64,000 nucleotides of DNA. Origin: Acrocarpospora phusangensis. Its GTDB lineage: Bacteria > Actinomycetota > Actinomycetes > Streptosporangiales > Streptosporangiaceae. The stretch lies in NCBI RefSeq assembly GCF_016862995.1, contig NZ_BOOA01000027.1:1-64000 (forward strand). The letters are read 5' to 3'. Each line of letters opens with the position of its first letter. The first letter of the stretch is position 1. Shown here in pieces: positions 50,569 through 61,764 of the stretch. Both the position numbers and the translations under genes were made by a program. The notes under the pieces were generated by a model. It made no database searches and was not told the DNA's origin. It worked only from the letters and a program-made list of their open reading frames with translations.

Positions 50569-50714
50569 ATCGCGGTGGAGAGAGCCCGTCCCGCAGGACG
50601 CTTTCTCCGGTGCGTCCCCGATTCCACCGCGACCCGGACATCACCTGTCGCAGCCCTCGATCCGTCCGAACCCCGACTCCCGCACCCCCGGTCGTCACCC
50701 CCCACGGAGGAAGA

Positions 50715-53700
50715 ATGGACCAGCCCATTGGGGCTCAGTTACCCGGCACCTCACCGCCCAGCGCCGCCCGGCCGGCCCGCCGTACCGTGTCGCGGCCGGT
50801 CGTGGTCGGCGTCGTGCTGGCGATGATCGCCGCGATGCTCGCCGTCGTGGTGAGTACGCCCGCCGCCCAGGCGGGCACGGTCGGCGCCGGGTCGTACGCC
50901 GACACGCTGCCGGCCGGCCGTGCGCTGCCGTCCGGCTGCGGGTCGCTGTCGACCAACCCGCGCCTCTACGTCACGGCGAACGCCCCGGCCGGCGCGGTCC
51001 CCACCAACGACTGGTGGTCGTCGCTGCTGTGGAAGCGGTTCGACTGCGCCTACAGCGAGCCGCTGCACGCGCACCCCATCTCGTACGACACGTTCGCCGG
51101 CGGCCTCGGCTTCTCCTACAACACCGTCGCCGCGATCAGTGGCACCGCGACCGGCGTGGGGGAGTACCACTACCCGTACGTGCAGGACATCCTGGTCGGC
51201 GTGACCGGGCTGAACTCGCCGGACGCCAAGGTGGACGGCTGGACGGACTGGACGGTCAGCCCGTACTGGAGTGACGGCGCCCGGACGCTGCGGGCCACCA
51301 TCGGGCACGGCCTGCCGTTCGCCTACTTCCAGAAGACCGGCGGCAACGCGCAGATCACCACCAGCGGGACCCCGGCCGTGTGGTCCAACAGCGGCGGGAC
51401 CATCGGGTTCACCGTCAACGGCAAGGACTACCTGGGCTTCGCCCCCAGCGGCTCGACCTGGACGGTCAGTGGGACCAGCATCTCCTCGACGCTGAACGGG
51501 CAGAACTACTTCTCGGTCGCGGTGCTGCCGACGACGCCGTCGACCCCGGCCGCCACCCGTACCAGCCTGGCGAGCACGTACGCGCAGTACGCCCACGCTC
51601 ACGTCACCGGCACCCGGGTGTCGTACTCGTACAACCCGGGCAACGCGAACGTCAGCACCACCTACACCTTCACCACGACGGCTCGGGAGGGCAGCGCGAG
51701 CGGCACCGTCATCGCGCTCTACCCGCACCAGTGGAACTACCTGACCGGCTCGACGCCGCTGACGCAGACCTACATCTCGGCGCGCGGCCAGATGAAGGTG
51801 GTCACCGGCGCCTCGTTCAGCACCACGATGAAGTTCCAGGGTGTGCTGCCCGAGATCCCGGCGGTCGCCGACAACTCCGGCGGCGACCTGACCACCGTCA
51901 CCAACTACCTGAACGCGGAGCTCGGCGACCCCACGGCCGGCCTCGGCGACGACACCTACTGGACCGGCAAGGGCCTCGGCCGGGCGGCGCGCATCGCGGA
52001 GATCGCCGACCAGCTCAACCTGACGGCCGTCCGGGACGCGGCGCTCAACCGCATCCGGACCAGGCTCAACGACTGGTTCACCGCCAGCGCGGGCAAGACC
52101 AGCCGGGTCTTCTACTACAACTCGGCTTGGGGCACCCTGCTCGGCTACCCGGCCTCGTACGGCTCGGACGCCGAGCTCAACGACCACCACTTTCACTACG
52201 GCTACTACATCGCGGCCGCGGCGACGCTGGCGAAGTTCGACCCGACCTGGGCGACCAACGCCCAGTACGGCGGCATGGTCGACCTGCTGATCCGGGACGC
52301 CAACAACTACGACCGCAACGACACCCGCTTCCCGTACCTGCGCGACTTCGACATCTACGCGGGTCACGACTGGGCGGCCGGGCACGGCGCGTTCGGCTCC
52401 GGCAACAACCAGGAGTCCTCTTCGGAGGGGATGAACTTCGCCAACGCTCTGATCCAGTGGGGTCAGGCGACCGGCAACACCGCCGTCCGCGACGCCGGTG
52501 TGTTCATCTACGCCACCCAGAGCGCGGCGATCCAGGAGTACTGGTTCGACGTGCGCAACCAGAACTTCCCATCCACCTTCGGGCACTCCACGGTCGGCAT
52601 GGTCTGGGGCTCCGGCGGCGCGTACGCCACCTGGTTCAGCGCCGAGCCCGAGATGATCCAGGGCATCAACATGCTGCCGATCACCGGTGGCCATTTCTAC
52701 CTCGGCGAGTACCCGGCGTACGTGCTGACCAACTACAACGAGCTGGTCACCAACAACGGCGGACCGCCGACGGTCTGGCAGGACATCCTCCAGGAGTTCC
52801 GGGCGCTCGGCGACGGACCGGCCGCTCTGGCGGCCTTCCAGGCCAATCCGAACTTCACCTCCGAGGAGGGCGAGAGCAAGGCGCACACCTTCCACTGGCT
52901 GCGCAACCTCGCCTCCCTGGGCACGGTGGACACCACGGTCACCGCGAACCACCCGCTGGCGAAGGTCTTCGTCAAGAACGGTGTACGGACCTACGTCGCC
53001 TCCAACATCACCAACAGCCCGCTGACGGTGACCTTCTCCAACGGCACGACGCTGACCGCGCCGGCCGGCAAGACGGTCACCTCGGGCCTGTTCACCTGGA
53101 GCGGCGGCAACGCCAACGGGGGCGGCACGCCGACGACCAGCCCGTCGCCCAGCCCGTCCCCGAGCCCGTCGCCCTCCCCGTGCACGCCGACCTCGCTGCT
53201 CTCGCAGGGCCGGCCGGCCACCTCGTCGAGTATCGAGACCGGCTACCCGGCCAGCCTGGCGTTCGACGGCAACGCGGCCACCCGCTGGTCGAGCGCGTTC
53301 AGTGACCCGCAGTGGATCCAGGTGGACCTCGGCTCGGTGCAGAACATCTCGTCGGTGCAGCTGACCTGGGAGGCCGCTTACGGTCGGTCGTACCAGATCC
53401 AGACGTCCACCACCGGGACGGCCCCCTGGACCGACATCTACAGCACCACCACCGGTGACGGCGGCACGGACAACCTGACGGTGTCCGGGTCGGGCCGCTA
53501 CGTGCGGCTCTACGGTACGGCGCGTGGCACCGCGTGGGGCTACTCGCTGTGGGAGTTCAAGGTCTTCGGCGGCGGCGTCTGCGCCAGCCCGTCGCCCAGC
53601 CCGTCGCCCTCACCGCCGGGTGGGTTCTCCGCCAACCGGTACCCGCAGTCGAACGGCTCCCTGCCGGGCACGACGGGTACGGCCGGCACCGTCACGCTGG

Positions 53701-54092
53701 CCGCGGCCAACGGCAACCACGACGGTGTCCCGAACAACCCCGCCGTCTACAACGCGACCGGGCTGACCGCCACGTTCGGCGGCGCGGCCACCACGTTCGA
53801 CGTGTTCGTGGACGCCGGGACCAACGTCGGCAACGCCACCCAGGTCAGGGTCTCCTACGACCTGACCGGCAACGGCAGCTGGGACCGGGTGGAGACGTAC
53901 ACGTACTTCGCCACCGACCCGGTGAGCGGCTGGGAGCACTACACCCAGGCGGCCGGGGTGAAGACGGCCACCGGCGCGCTCGGCAACCTGGCCAACGGCT
54001 CGGTGCGGGTCGAGATCTGGAGCGCGATCGGCTCCACCACGACCAACGTCGGGATCGGCAACCAGAGCGTCATCCGGCTGCCCTTCGCGTAG
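50715..54092 (+). CDS. secreted GH81 endo-beta-1,3-glucanase with carbohydrate-binding domains
   Basis: An 1125-aa exported enzyme. A long signal region (VVVGVVLAMIAAMLAVVV, cleaved near PAAQAGTVG) precedes the GH81 catalytic domain (about 60-770). GH81 signatures include VPTNDWWSSLLWKRF, LNDHHFHYGYYIAAAA (catalytic Asp region) and NNQESSSEGMNFANALIQWG (paired Glu). A Ser-Pro linker, an F5/8C (CBM32-type) domain (about 825-955), a second Ser-Pro linker and a beta-rich C-terminal domain (about 970-1125) follow. It probably breaks fungal or plant beta-1,3-glucan. The ATG at 50,715 has GGAGG at the right distance. Control by the paired operators upstream suggests glucan-oligosaccharide induction. 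Confidence 0.94.
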   Translation: MDQPIGAQLPGTSPPSAARPARRTVSRPVVVGVVLAMIAAMLAVVVSTPAAQAGTVGAGSYADTLPAGRALPSGCGSLSTNPRLYVTANAPAGAVPTNDWWSSLLWKRFDCAYSEPLHAHPISYDTFAGGLGFSYNTVAAISGTATGVGEYHYPYVQDILVGVTGLNSPDAKVDGWTDWTVSPYWSDGARTLRATIGHGLPFAYFQKTGGNAQITTSGTPAVWSNSGGTIGFTVNGKDYLGFAPSGSTWTVSGTSISSTLNGQNYFSVAVLPTTPSTPAATRTSLASTYAQYAHAHVTGTRVSYSYNPGNANVSTTYTFTTTAREGSASGTVIALYPHQWNYLTGSTPLTQTYISARGQMKVVTGASFSTTMKFQGVLPEIPAVADNSGGDLTTVTNYLNAELGDPTAGLGDDTYWTGKGLGRAARIAEIADQLNLTAVRDAALNRIRTRLNDWFTASAGKTSRVFYYNSAWGTLLGYPASYGSDAELNDHHFHYGYYIAAAATLAKFDPTWATNAQYGGMVDLLIRDANNYDRNDTRFPYLRDFDIYAGHDWAAGHGAFGSGNNQESSSEGMNFANALIQWGQATGNTAVRDAGVFIYATQSAAIQEYWFDVRNQNFPSTFGHSTVGMVWGSGGAYATWFSAEPEMIQGINMLPITGGHFYLGEYPAYVLTNYNELVTNNGGPPTVWQDILQEFRALGDGPAALAAFQANPNFTSEEGESKAHTFHWLRNLASLGTVDTTVTANHPLAKVFVKNGVRTYVASNITNSPLTVTFSNGTTLTAPAGKTVTSGLFTWSGGNANGGGTPTTSPSPSPSPSPSPSPCTPTSLLSQGRPATSSSIETGYPASLAFDGNAATRWSSAFSDPQWIQVDLGSVQNISSVQLTWEAAYGRSYQIQTSTTGTAPWTDIYSTTTGDGGTDNLTVSGSGRYVRLYGTARGTAWGYSLWEFKVFGGGVCASPSPSPSPSPPGGFSANRYPQSNGSLPGTTGTAGTVTLAAANGNHDGVPNNPAVYNATGLTATFGGAATTFDVFVDAGTNVGNATQVRVSYDLTGNGSWDRVETYTYFATDPVSGWEHYTQAAGVKTATGALGNLANGSVRVEIWSAIGSTTTNVGIGNQSVIRLPFA

Positions 54093-54097
54093 CCACC

Positions 54098-54133
54098 GAT
54101 GGCGGCGGGCCGCCCGTCCGGCCCGCCGCCATC
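54098..54133 (+). terminator. strong terminator of the GH81 gene
   Basis: A perfect 14-bp stem, GATGGCGGCGGGCC / GGCCCGCCGCCATC, with an 8-base loop, begins 5 bases after the stop. It has no U-tract but is very stable, as in many actinomycete terminators. Confidence 0.88.
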
Positions 54134-54228
54134 ACCTTCGAGTCCCCTCGGTACGAACCTTGCCAGACCTGCCCACATCGGCTTATCTCTTAGGAAAGTT
54201 TATTTTTAATTTCTCTGGAAGGGGCTTC

Positions 54229-54441
54229 GTGAAAAGACGTGCTCTTCGGATGGGGATCATCGCTCTCGGCCTGACCGCCGTCACCCTCACCGCCTCGCCC
54301 GCTCACGCCGGCGTCGTCGCCTACTACCCCAGCAGCGTCTCGTGCGAGGCCGCCGGGCAGCGCGGCCTCGGCGGCCTCTGGCCCTGGTACACCTGCTACC
54401 AGTCGGGCAGCGTCTGGGCCCTCTGGGCGCCCGGCTTCTAG
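54229..54441 (+). CDS. small secreted Trp-rich peptide with two Cys
   Basis: A 70-aa precursor. The GTG at 54,229 follows GGAAGGGG, and the leader before it is unusually AT-rich (54,181-54,216). A signal peptide (KRRALRMGIIALGLTAVTL, cleaved near SPAHAG) leaves about 42 residues, with Trp clusters (GLWPWYTCYQ, VWALWAPGF) and exactly two Cys. It has its own strong terminator and no partner gene, so it is a separate unit. The function is unknown; a small disulfide-bonded exported peptide such as an inhibitor, antimicrobial or surface-active factor is possible. Confidence 0.75.
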   Translation: MKRRALRMGIIALGLTAVTLTASPAHAGVVAYYPSSVSCEAAGQRGLGGLWPWYTCYQSGSVWALWAPGF

Positions 54442-54450
54442 ATCACGGGG

Positions 54451-54490
54451 CCCGGGGGCCGTCTCGCCGGTCGAGGTGACGGCCCCCGGG
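54451..54490 (+). terminator. terminator of the small peptide gene
   Basis: A perfect 13-bp stem, CCCGGGGGCCGTC / GACGGCCCCCGGG, with a 14-base loop, starts 9 bases after the stop. Flanking TCACG and CGTGA could extend it. Confidence 0.85.
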
Positions 54491-54618
54491 TCGTGAAGTC
54501 GCGATGAGTCCGCGCGGTCCGCTTCTGGCCATCCCCTCCGTCTCGACGGCGGTATCGCGAGGACGGATGCTTGCGGTGCCGTCCCTCATCAGAGGGATTG
54601 CCCTGGTGAGGGAGAAGG

Positions 54619-56778
54619 ATGACCGATTTACCTGGCAAGGGTGCCTGGCTGTCGGCCGGGCAGTACCTGACGGTGGGCGATTACCTGGTCGCGGCCAATG
54701 GCCAGTACTTCGCGATCATGCAGTCGGATGGGAATTTCGTCATCTACCGCGGGAGCGGCCCGTCCCAGCAGGGCGCTTTCGTGTGGAACACGGGGACCGC
54801 CCGAGGGCAGGGCCAGTGCTACGCGATCATGCAACCGGATGGGAATTTCGTCATCTACCGGGGGAGTGACCCGTCCCACAAAGGTGCTTTCGTGTGGAAC
54901 ACCGGGATCGCCCGGGGGCAGGGCCAGAGCTTCGCCATCTTGCAGGACGACGGGATATTCGTCGTCTACCAGGGCAGCGACCCCGCCCATCGGAAGGCTT
55001 TCGCTTGGGCGTCGCACGCGATGCTGGTGGGCGGCGACGCCCGGCCGCTGGCCGAGCTGGACCCGGGCGGCACCCCGGTGGTGCTGTCGTACGACGTTCC
55101 CGAGCCGACCTCCTACCGGGGCCGCCACATCATCGAACTCGACATTCCGCCGGACTACTTCGTCACGCAGGAGCAGGCCGACGCCACACCGCAGGTGGCG
55201 GCCGCGTCGGTGCCCACCCAGCAGGATCCGATGTTCGGGCCGGACGGCAGCGGGTCGAGCCAGGTCTACAACCAGGAGGCCCCGGTGTTCGGCACGTCGG
55301 TGCCCACCGGGCGCGCCACCCCCGACCAGCTCACGGTGGAGCGGATCACCACCGCGTTCAACCTGGCCAAGTCGACCGGCTACTTCGATCCCGCGGTCTT
55401 TCCGAACGTCCAGGCCGGCGACGACAAGTACACCCGGAGCTGTGTCAAGGAGGCGCTGGCCGACCTGGACGCCACCACCGTGGTCACTCAGATCAACGCC
55501 GGCAACCGCTTCGTCATCTACCGGGACACCAGCGGGCGCTGCACCTACAGGTTCATCCCCGTGCCGCGGACCGGGGCGCCGGCGCTGCTGCTGGTGGAGT
55601 ACTACCGGCTGTCCTCCTTCCCCGCGCGGTACGGCGCCGGGCGGACCATCAAGACGTTCTCGCTGCTGCCCGGCGAGCGGACCAGGATTCGGGTGAGCAC
55701 CTACAAGCGCACCGCGGAGACCGCCAGCCGCTCGTCGTCGGTTCTGGATTCCACCAGCGACGAGACCGAGAGCGAGTTCGAGCGCAGTATCCAGGGCGAG
55801 CAGACGAGGCGGGACAACAACAGCCGGGCCTTCGAGTACCACGCCGACGTGGAGGCCGAGGCAAAGGCCTCGTGGGGCTGGGGCAGCGCCAGCGTCACCG
55901 CCTCGGGAGGCGTCAAGGGCACCTCGAACGCCGCCCGCGAGGAGTTCGCCAAGAACGTCGCCACCGCGGTGTCGCAGAACGCGGCCCGCGCCTCCTCCCG
56001 CAGGGACGTGCAGATCGACACCAGCCTCGACGTGAAGCTGGAACTCGGCGAGGAGCAGGCGATCGAGCGCGAGCTGGAGAACGTCAACGTCAGCAGGACG
56101 CTGAACTTCGTCTTCCGGCAGATGAACCAGGAGTTCGTCACGCTGCTCCACCTGGTGGACATCCGGGCGGCCTTCTTCAACGGCTTCGTCGAGTCGCGGG
56201 CGGAGGTGCCGCTGCCGGCGCTCGCCGAACTGCTGGACACCTACATCCTGCCGGAGCACCGGCAGGCGGTGCTGGCCGCCGTCACGGGCGAGTTGCAGAG
56301 CATCGTCGACCACGCCGGCAGGGTTCGCACCGACTTCGTGGAGAGCGTCACGCTCACCGGCGCGGACGACGGCACGATGACCTACCTGCGGGTCAACGAC
56401 AAGGCGACCTCGACGTACGGCAACGGCGTGGCGGGCCCGGTCATCAACCTGCCCGGCGTGATCCTCAATGCCGACACCCACGTCATGCGAACCGACGGCG
56501 TCGTGGTCGACACCTTCCTCGGTCTCGGCAACGGCCTCGACGACTACTCGCGGGGCCTGCAGGAGGAGGAGGTCCGCGGCCGTCGTCTGGAGAACGACCG
56601 GCGTCAGGCGGAGGTGGACCGCCTCCGGCTCGCGGTCTCGCTGGTGGAGCGGGGCGACACCGCAGGAGTCGATCTCTACCAGCGGGTCTTCCCGCCGCCG
56701 CAGATCGTCAACCAGATCGAACAGGCGGCCGTCAGCGGCTCGCCGGACGGATCCGCCGCCGCGGTGCCCACGCCATGA
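54619..56778 (+). CDS. bulb-lectin domain protein with unknown C-terminal region
   Basis: A 719-aa protein without a signal peptide. Residues about 1-135 are a B-lectin domain with three repeats of the mannose-binding motif QxDxNxVxY: MQSDGNFVIY, MQPDGNFVIY and LQDDGIFVVY (the third has lost the Asn). The first two repeats are nearly identical at DNA level, 111 bases apart, so the duplication is recent. The rest is unrecognised. It has a segment FSLLPGERTRIRVSTYKR, a long Ser/Glu-rich helical part (about 370-520, with GWGSASVTASGGVKG) and a charged C-terminal helix (about 640-690, REVRGRRLENDRR-like). A region near 500-560 (NFVFRQMNQEFVTLLHLVDI) is conserved-looking. It overlaps the next gene (ATGA). 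A surface-binding or phage-tail/toxin-like role is possible but unproved. Confidence 0.72.
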   Translation: MTDLPGKGAWLSAGQYLTVGDYLVAANGQYFAIMQSDGNFVIYRGSGPSQQGAFVWNTGTARGQGQCYAIMQPDGNFVIYRGSDPSHKGAFVWNTGIARGQGQSFAILQDDGIFVVYQGSDPAHRKAFAWASHAMLVGGDARPLAELDPGGTPVVLSYDVPEPTSYRGRHIIELDIPPDYFVTQEQADATPQVAAASVPTQQDPMFGPDGSGSSQVYNQEAPVFGTSVPTGRATPDQLTVERITTAFNLAKSTGYFDPAVFPNVQAGDDKYTRSCVKEALADLDATTVVTQINAGNRFVIYRDTSGRCTYRFIPVPRTGAPALLLVEYYRLSSFPARYGAGRTIKTFSLLPGERTRIRVSTYKRTAETASRSSSVLDSTSDETESEFERSIQGEQTRRDNNSRAFEYHADVEAEAKASWGWGSASVTASGGVKGTSNAAREEFAKNVATAVSQNAARASSRRDVQIDTSLDVKLELGEEQAIERELENVNVSRTLNFVFRQMNQEFVTLLHLVDIRAAFFNGFVESRAEVPLPALAELLDTYILPEHRQAVLAAVTGELQSIVDHAGRVRTDFVESVTLTGADDGTMTYLRVNDKATSTYGNGVAGPVINLPGVILNADTHVMRTDGVVVDTFLGLGNGLDDYSRGLQEEEVRGRRLENDRRQAEVDRLRLAVSLVERGDTAGVDLYQRVFPPPQIVNQIEQAAVSGSPDGSAAAVPTP

Positions 56779-57992
56779 AAAGGAGCCTGGAAGTCAGCAA
56801 GGCCCAGCTACTCAACAATCAGGCGACCAGCCGAGAGCAGCAGGTGATCTCGAAAGCCCCGCTCGGCAAGGCGCAACCCGCCACGCTGGAGATCATCGCC
56901 ACCCTCGACGGGTCCACCGGTCCACTGACCAAGCACCCGAATTTCTCGGGTGGCCGACTCCAGGTAGTGGTCGGCCAGCGTGTGCGCCTGGGAGTCGAGG
57001 TCCGCACCGCCGGAGGGCCGCAGGCCCACCTGAGCGAGATCAATTGGACGGTGGGCGACGGCGCCCTGGGAGACTGCGTGCAGACCCTCCTCACGGGCAC
57101 TGCCGTTGGGCTCACTCCCGCTCAGCGGGCGGCCGGCGATATCTCGTTCTACTGGATCAGCGGCGGCCTGAAGACCGTACGGGTGACGGCCAGGATCGGC
57201 GGCGTGCAGGCCAGCAGGGAGGCCACGGTGGACGTGGCCGCTCCGACGGTCCACTACTTCCGGATCACCACGTCCAATGTCACGCTGTGCGGGCCCGGCC
57301 AGTATCACGGCGACCGCGAGAAGGTCAACAGCTGGGTGGCACTGTATGAGCCCCAGGTGGGCGAGTCCGGTCAGCGCTACGGCTGTTCCTGGGAGGCCCG
57401 CGTGCAGGCCCCGTCCAGGCAGGTGGGCTTGGGGCTGATGAACGCACGGTACCTCGGCGCCGGCAGTTTTGGATTCATCCAGACATGCGGCTTTGACTGG
57501 ACCGTATCCCCCGTACGGAATCAGGGTCAGGCTCACATCAGAACCTCACTCGGCAGCGCGACGGCGACCGCGCTGGATGCCGACGACGTCAAGCGCGATG
57601 GCAGCGTGCTCTACACCATCGAGAAGGTGGTCACGGCAGGCCAAGCGGCGACTATCGGACCGGGCCCCTACTTCTGCGACAGCCCCGGATATGAGCTCCC
57701 GGGGGCCGTCGCCGGGATCGACGGCAAGGACCTCTTCCAGTTGTATCTCGTCTACAAGCCCGAAGGCGCGCACAGCATCTGGGTGGCGCTGCGGCGCGCG
57801 GACTGGTCATGGCAGGCCACGGTCTCCCGGCAGGACCGTTCCGACGGCACCAGTGCGTGGAAGCCGATGGAGAACGTCATCGTCAGCCCCAATCCGCACG
57901 TGGTCACCTCCGCGCAGGCCGCTCACGGGCAGCCGACATGGACAGAACGGGCCAAGGAAATCTTGAGCAGAAGACTCTTTCCGGAGACCTGA
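56775..57992 (+). CDS. unknown partner of the bulb-lectin protein
   Basis: A 405-aa protein not recognised. It starts in the stop of the lectin gene. After a charged N terminus (about 1-45) comes an Ig-like beta segment (GGRLQVVVGQRVRLGVEVRT ... LKTVRVTARIGGVQASREAT). Next is a beta-rich part with Cys and aromatic residues (YHGDREKVNSWVALYEPQVG, YGCSWEARVQAP, QTCGFDWTVSP, GPYFCDSPGYELPG). No signal peptide is visible, so if it is exported it needs a non-Sec route. Co-translation argues that it works with the lectin protein. Confidence 0.7.
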   Translation: MKRSLEVSKAQLLNNQATSREQQVISKAPLGKAQPATLEIIATLDGSTGPLTKHPNFSGGRLQVVVGQRVRLGVEVRTAGGPQAHLSEINWTVGDGALGDCVQTLLTGTAVGLTPAQRAAGDISFYWISGGLKTVRVTARIGGVQASREATVDVAAPTVHYFRITTSNVTLCGPGQYHGDREKVNSWVALYEPQVGESGQRYGCSWEARVQAPSRQVGLGLMNARYLGAGSFGFIQTCGFDWTVSPVRNQGQAHIRTSLGSATATALDADDVKRDGSVLYTIEKVVTAGQAATIGPGPYFCDSPGYELPGAVAGIDGKDLFQLYLVYKPEGAHSIWVALRRADWSWQATVSRQDRSDGTSAWKPMENVIVSPNPHVVTSAQAAHGQPTWTERAKEILSRRLFPET

Positions 57993-58011
57993 GCCGCGGC
58001 AGCCGGAGAAG

Positions 58012-59226
58012 TCAGTCCAGCGCGGCCGCCTTGCGCAGCAGCACCGATCGTTCGCGCTGGTTGGCGCAGAGCCGGGCCGCCAGCTCCAGTTCGGCGCGCG
58101 CTTCCGGTCGCCGTCCGAGCCGGGCCAGCAGCTCACCCCGTACGGTCGGCACCAGATGGGAACCGGGGAGCCGGTCCAGGGCGATCAGCTCGTCCACGAT
58201 GGCCAGGGCCTGCGCCGGGCCCGAGGCCATGGCCACGGCGACGGCCCGGTTGAGCTCGACCACCGGCGAGGGCGCGACCCGGCCGAGCGCCTCGTAGAGC
58301 ACCACGATCCGGTCCCAGTCGGTCGACTCGACGGAGGGCGCCGACGCGTGGACGGCGGCGATCGCGGCCTGCAGCCCGTACGGACCGAGGCCGCGGGTCG
58401 ATGCCCTGGCCAGCGCGGCCAGCCCACGGCGGATCGCCGAGAAGTCCCACCGCCGCCGGTCCTGGTCCTCGAGCAGGACCGGCGAACCGTCCGGGCCGGT
58501 CCGGGCCGGGAAGCGCGCGGCCGTCAGCTCGCACAACGCGAGCAGGCCGTGCACCTCGGGCTCGTCCGGCAGCAGCGCGGCCAGCGTGCGGGCCAGCCGG
58601 ATCGCCTCGTACGCGAGGTCGGGGCGGAGCAGCCGGTCGCCCGACGTGGCCGTCGACCCCTCGGTGAAGATCACGTAAAGGACGCTGAGCACGCCGCCCA
58701 GCCGCTCCCGGCGCTCGCCGGCCGCCGGCAGCTCGAACGGCACCCCGGCCGCCGCGATCGTCTTCTTGCCCCGGGTGATGCGGGCCTGCACGGTCGGCAC
58801 GGATACGAGGAACGCCCGCGCGATCTCCTCGCTGGACAGGCCGCCGACCACGCGCAGGGTCAGCGCCACCCGGGCCTCCGGGGAGAGCATCGGGTGACAG
58901 CTGACGAACATCAGCGCCAGGACGTCGTCGTCGATCCTGTCGGGGTCGATTTCCGCGTCGACCGCCCGGTCGGCCGCCAGCAGGGAGTACCGGTCCTGGA
59001 GGGCGGTCCGGCGGCGGATCGCGTCGATCGCCCGACGCCGGGCCGTGGCCATCAGCCAGCCGGCCGGGTTGGCCGGAGGGGCGAGCGGCCATGACACCAG
59101 CGCCTCGGCCACCGCCTCCTGGGCCGCGTCCTCGGCCAGCCCGAAATCGCCGGTGAACCGGGTCAGTGCGGCGACGATCCGCGCCGACTCGATCCGCCAG
59201 ACGGCCTCGACGTCGGCCGTGCCCAT
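58012..59226 (-). CDS. ECF sigma factor with C-terminal TPR-like extension (ECF42-like)
   Basis: A 404-aa sigma factor. Sigma region 2 is seen in FGLAEDAAQEAVAEALVSWP and PAGWLMATARRRAIDAIRR, and region 4 in LSSEEIARAFLVSVPTVQARITRGKK. After about residue 190 comes a long helical extension with TPR-like repeats (EVHGLLALCELTAARF, VVELNRAVAVAMASGP), as in the ECF42 group. The ATG overlaps the stop of the YciI-type gene upstream (TGATG). ECF42 factors are typically encoded next to such a DGPF/YciI protein, which supports the assignment. There is no anti-sigma factor; the extension is thought to control activity. Confidence 0.93.
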   Translation of the reverse strand: MGTADVEAVWRIESARIVAALTRFTGDFGLAEDAAQEAVAEALVSWPLAPPANPAGWLMATARRRAIDAIRRRTALQDRYSLLAADRAVDAEIDPDRIDDDVLALMFVSCHPMLSPEARVALTLRVVGGLSSEEIARAFLVSVPTVQARITRGKKTIAAAGVPFELPAAGERRERLGGVLSVLYVIFTEGSTATSGDRLLRPDLAYEAIRLARTLAALLPDEPEVHGLLALCELTAARFPARTGPDGSPVLLEDQDRRRWDFSAIRRGLAALARASTRGLGPYGLQAAIAAVHASAPSVESTDWDRIVVLYEALGRVAPSPVVELNRAVAVAMASGPAQALAIVDELIALDRLPGSHLVPTVRGELLARLGRRPEARAELELAARLCANQRERSVLLRKAAALD

Positions 59227-59612
59227 CAGACCCGGCCGTTGCTCTCGCTGTCCTGCGGGACCTCGTCGGCCTCGGCCACCCGCCTGACCTCGATCTTGGA
59301 CCCGCGGACCGCCGGGACCCGCCTGGCCCACTCGACCGCCTCGTGCTTCGAGACGACATCGAGCAGGAAGTAACCTCCGAACAGTTCCTTGGTCTCGCCG
59401 TACGGCCCGTCGGTGACCACCGGGGTCTCGCCGTTGAAGTCGACCACGACGCCCCGGTCCGGATGGTCCAGCCCTTCGGCCGCGAGGAGAACACCGGCCT
59501 TGAGCATCTCCTCGATGAACCGGCCGGTCGCGGCCATCGCCTCGTCGATCGACGCCATCATGGCCGCGTTCGACTCATCGGTGCCCCGCATGATCAACAT
59601 GTACTTCGGCAT
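59226..59612 (-). CDS. YciI/DGPF-domain protein, partner of the ECF sigma factor
   Basis: A 128-aa protein of the YciI-like (DGPF) family. It has the start PKYMLIMRG, the hallmark TDGPYGETKELFGGYFLLDV and the closing VRRVAEADEV. The ATG at 59,612 is preceded by GAGGAGAAC. It lies directly upstream of, and overlaps, the ECF42-like sigma gene. The family is small and of poorly known function; a sensory or enzymatic partner is assumed from its frequent pairing with such sigma factors. Confidence 0.93.
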   Translation of the reverse strand: MPKYMLIMRGTDESNAAMMASIDEAMAATGRFIEEMLKAGVLLAAEGLDHPDRGVVVDFNGETPVVTDGPYGETKELFGGYFLLDVVSKHEAVEWARRVPAVRGSKIEVRRVAEADEVPQDSESNGRV

Positions 59613-59775
59613 CGTGTTCTCCTCGTTCAGCGGGGCCGCCGCTCGGCCCTCGCACCCGCACGTCGAACGAGCGGCGCACGGATCGACACAGTCCCGAAGA
59701 AAATCTCCCGCCACGCCGAGCGATGGCTGATCAGAAAGCTTAACGTCGCAGCTTCGGGACGTGGCCAGTGAGAAA

Positions 59776-61695
<1,920 letters not shown>

Positions 61696-61719
61696 CCAGA
61701 ACCCATCGCCGTGTATCGA

Positions 61720-61747
61720 CCCCAGCTGCGGGCATCCGCGGCTGGGG
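61720..61747. terminator. hairpin between two convergent genes
   Basis: A 12-bp stem, CCCCAGCTGCGG / CCGCGGCTGGGG, with one T-G wobble and a 4-base GCAT loop. It lies between the stop at 61,695 and the convergent MerR stop at 61,765, and is suitable for both strands. Confidence 0.75.
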
Positions 61748-61764
61748 CCTCTCCAACCTGATCA

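Noticed and set aside
59691-59760. An 8-bp inverted repeat GTCCCGAA / TTCGGGAC upstream of the YciI gene
   Set aside because: The arms are 54 bases apart with no supporting stem or promoter element; it may be chance.
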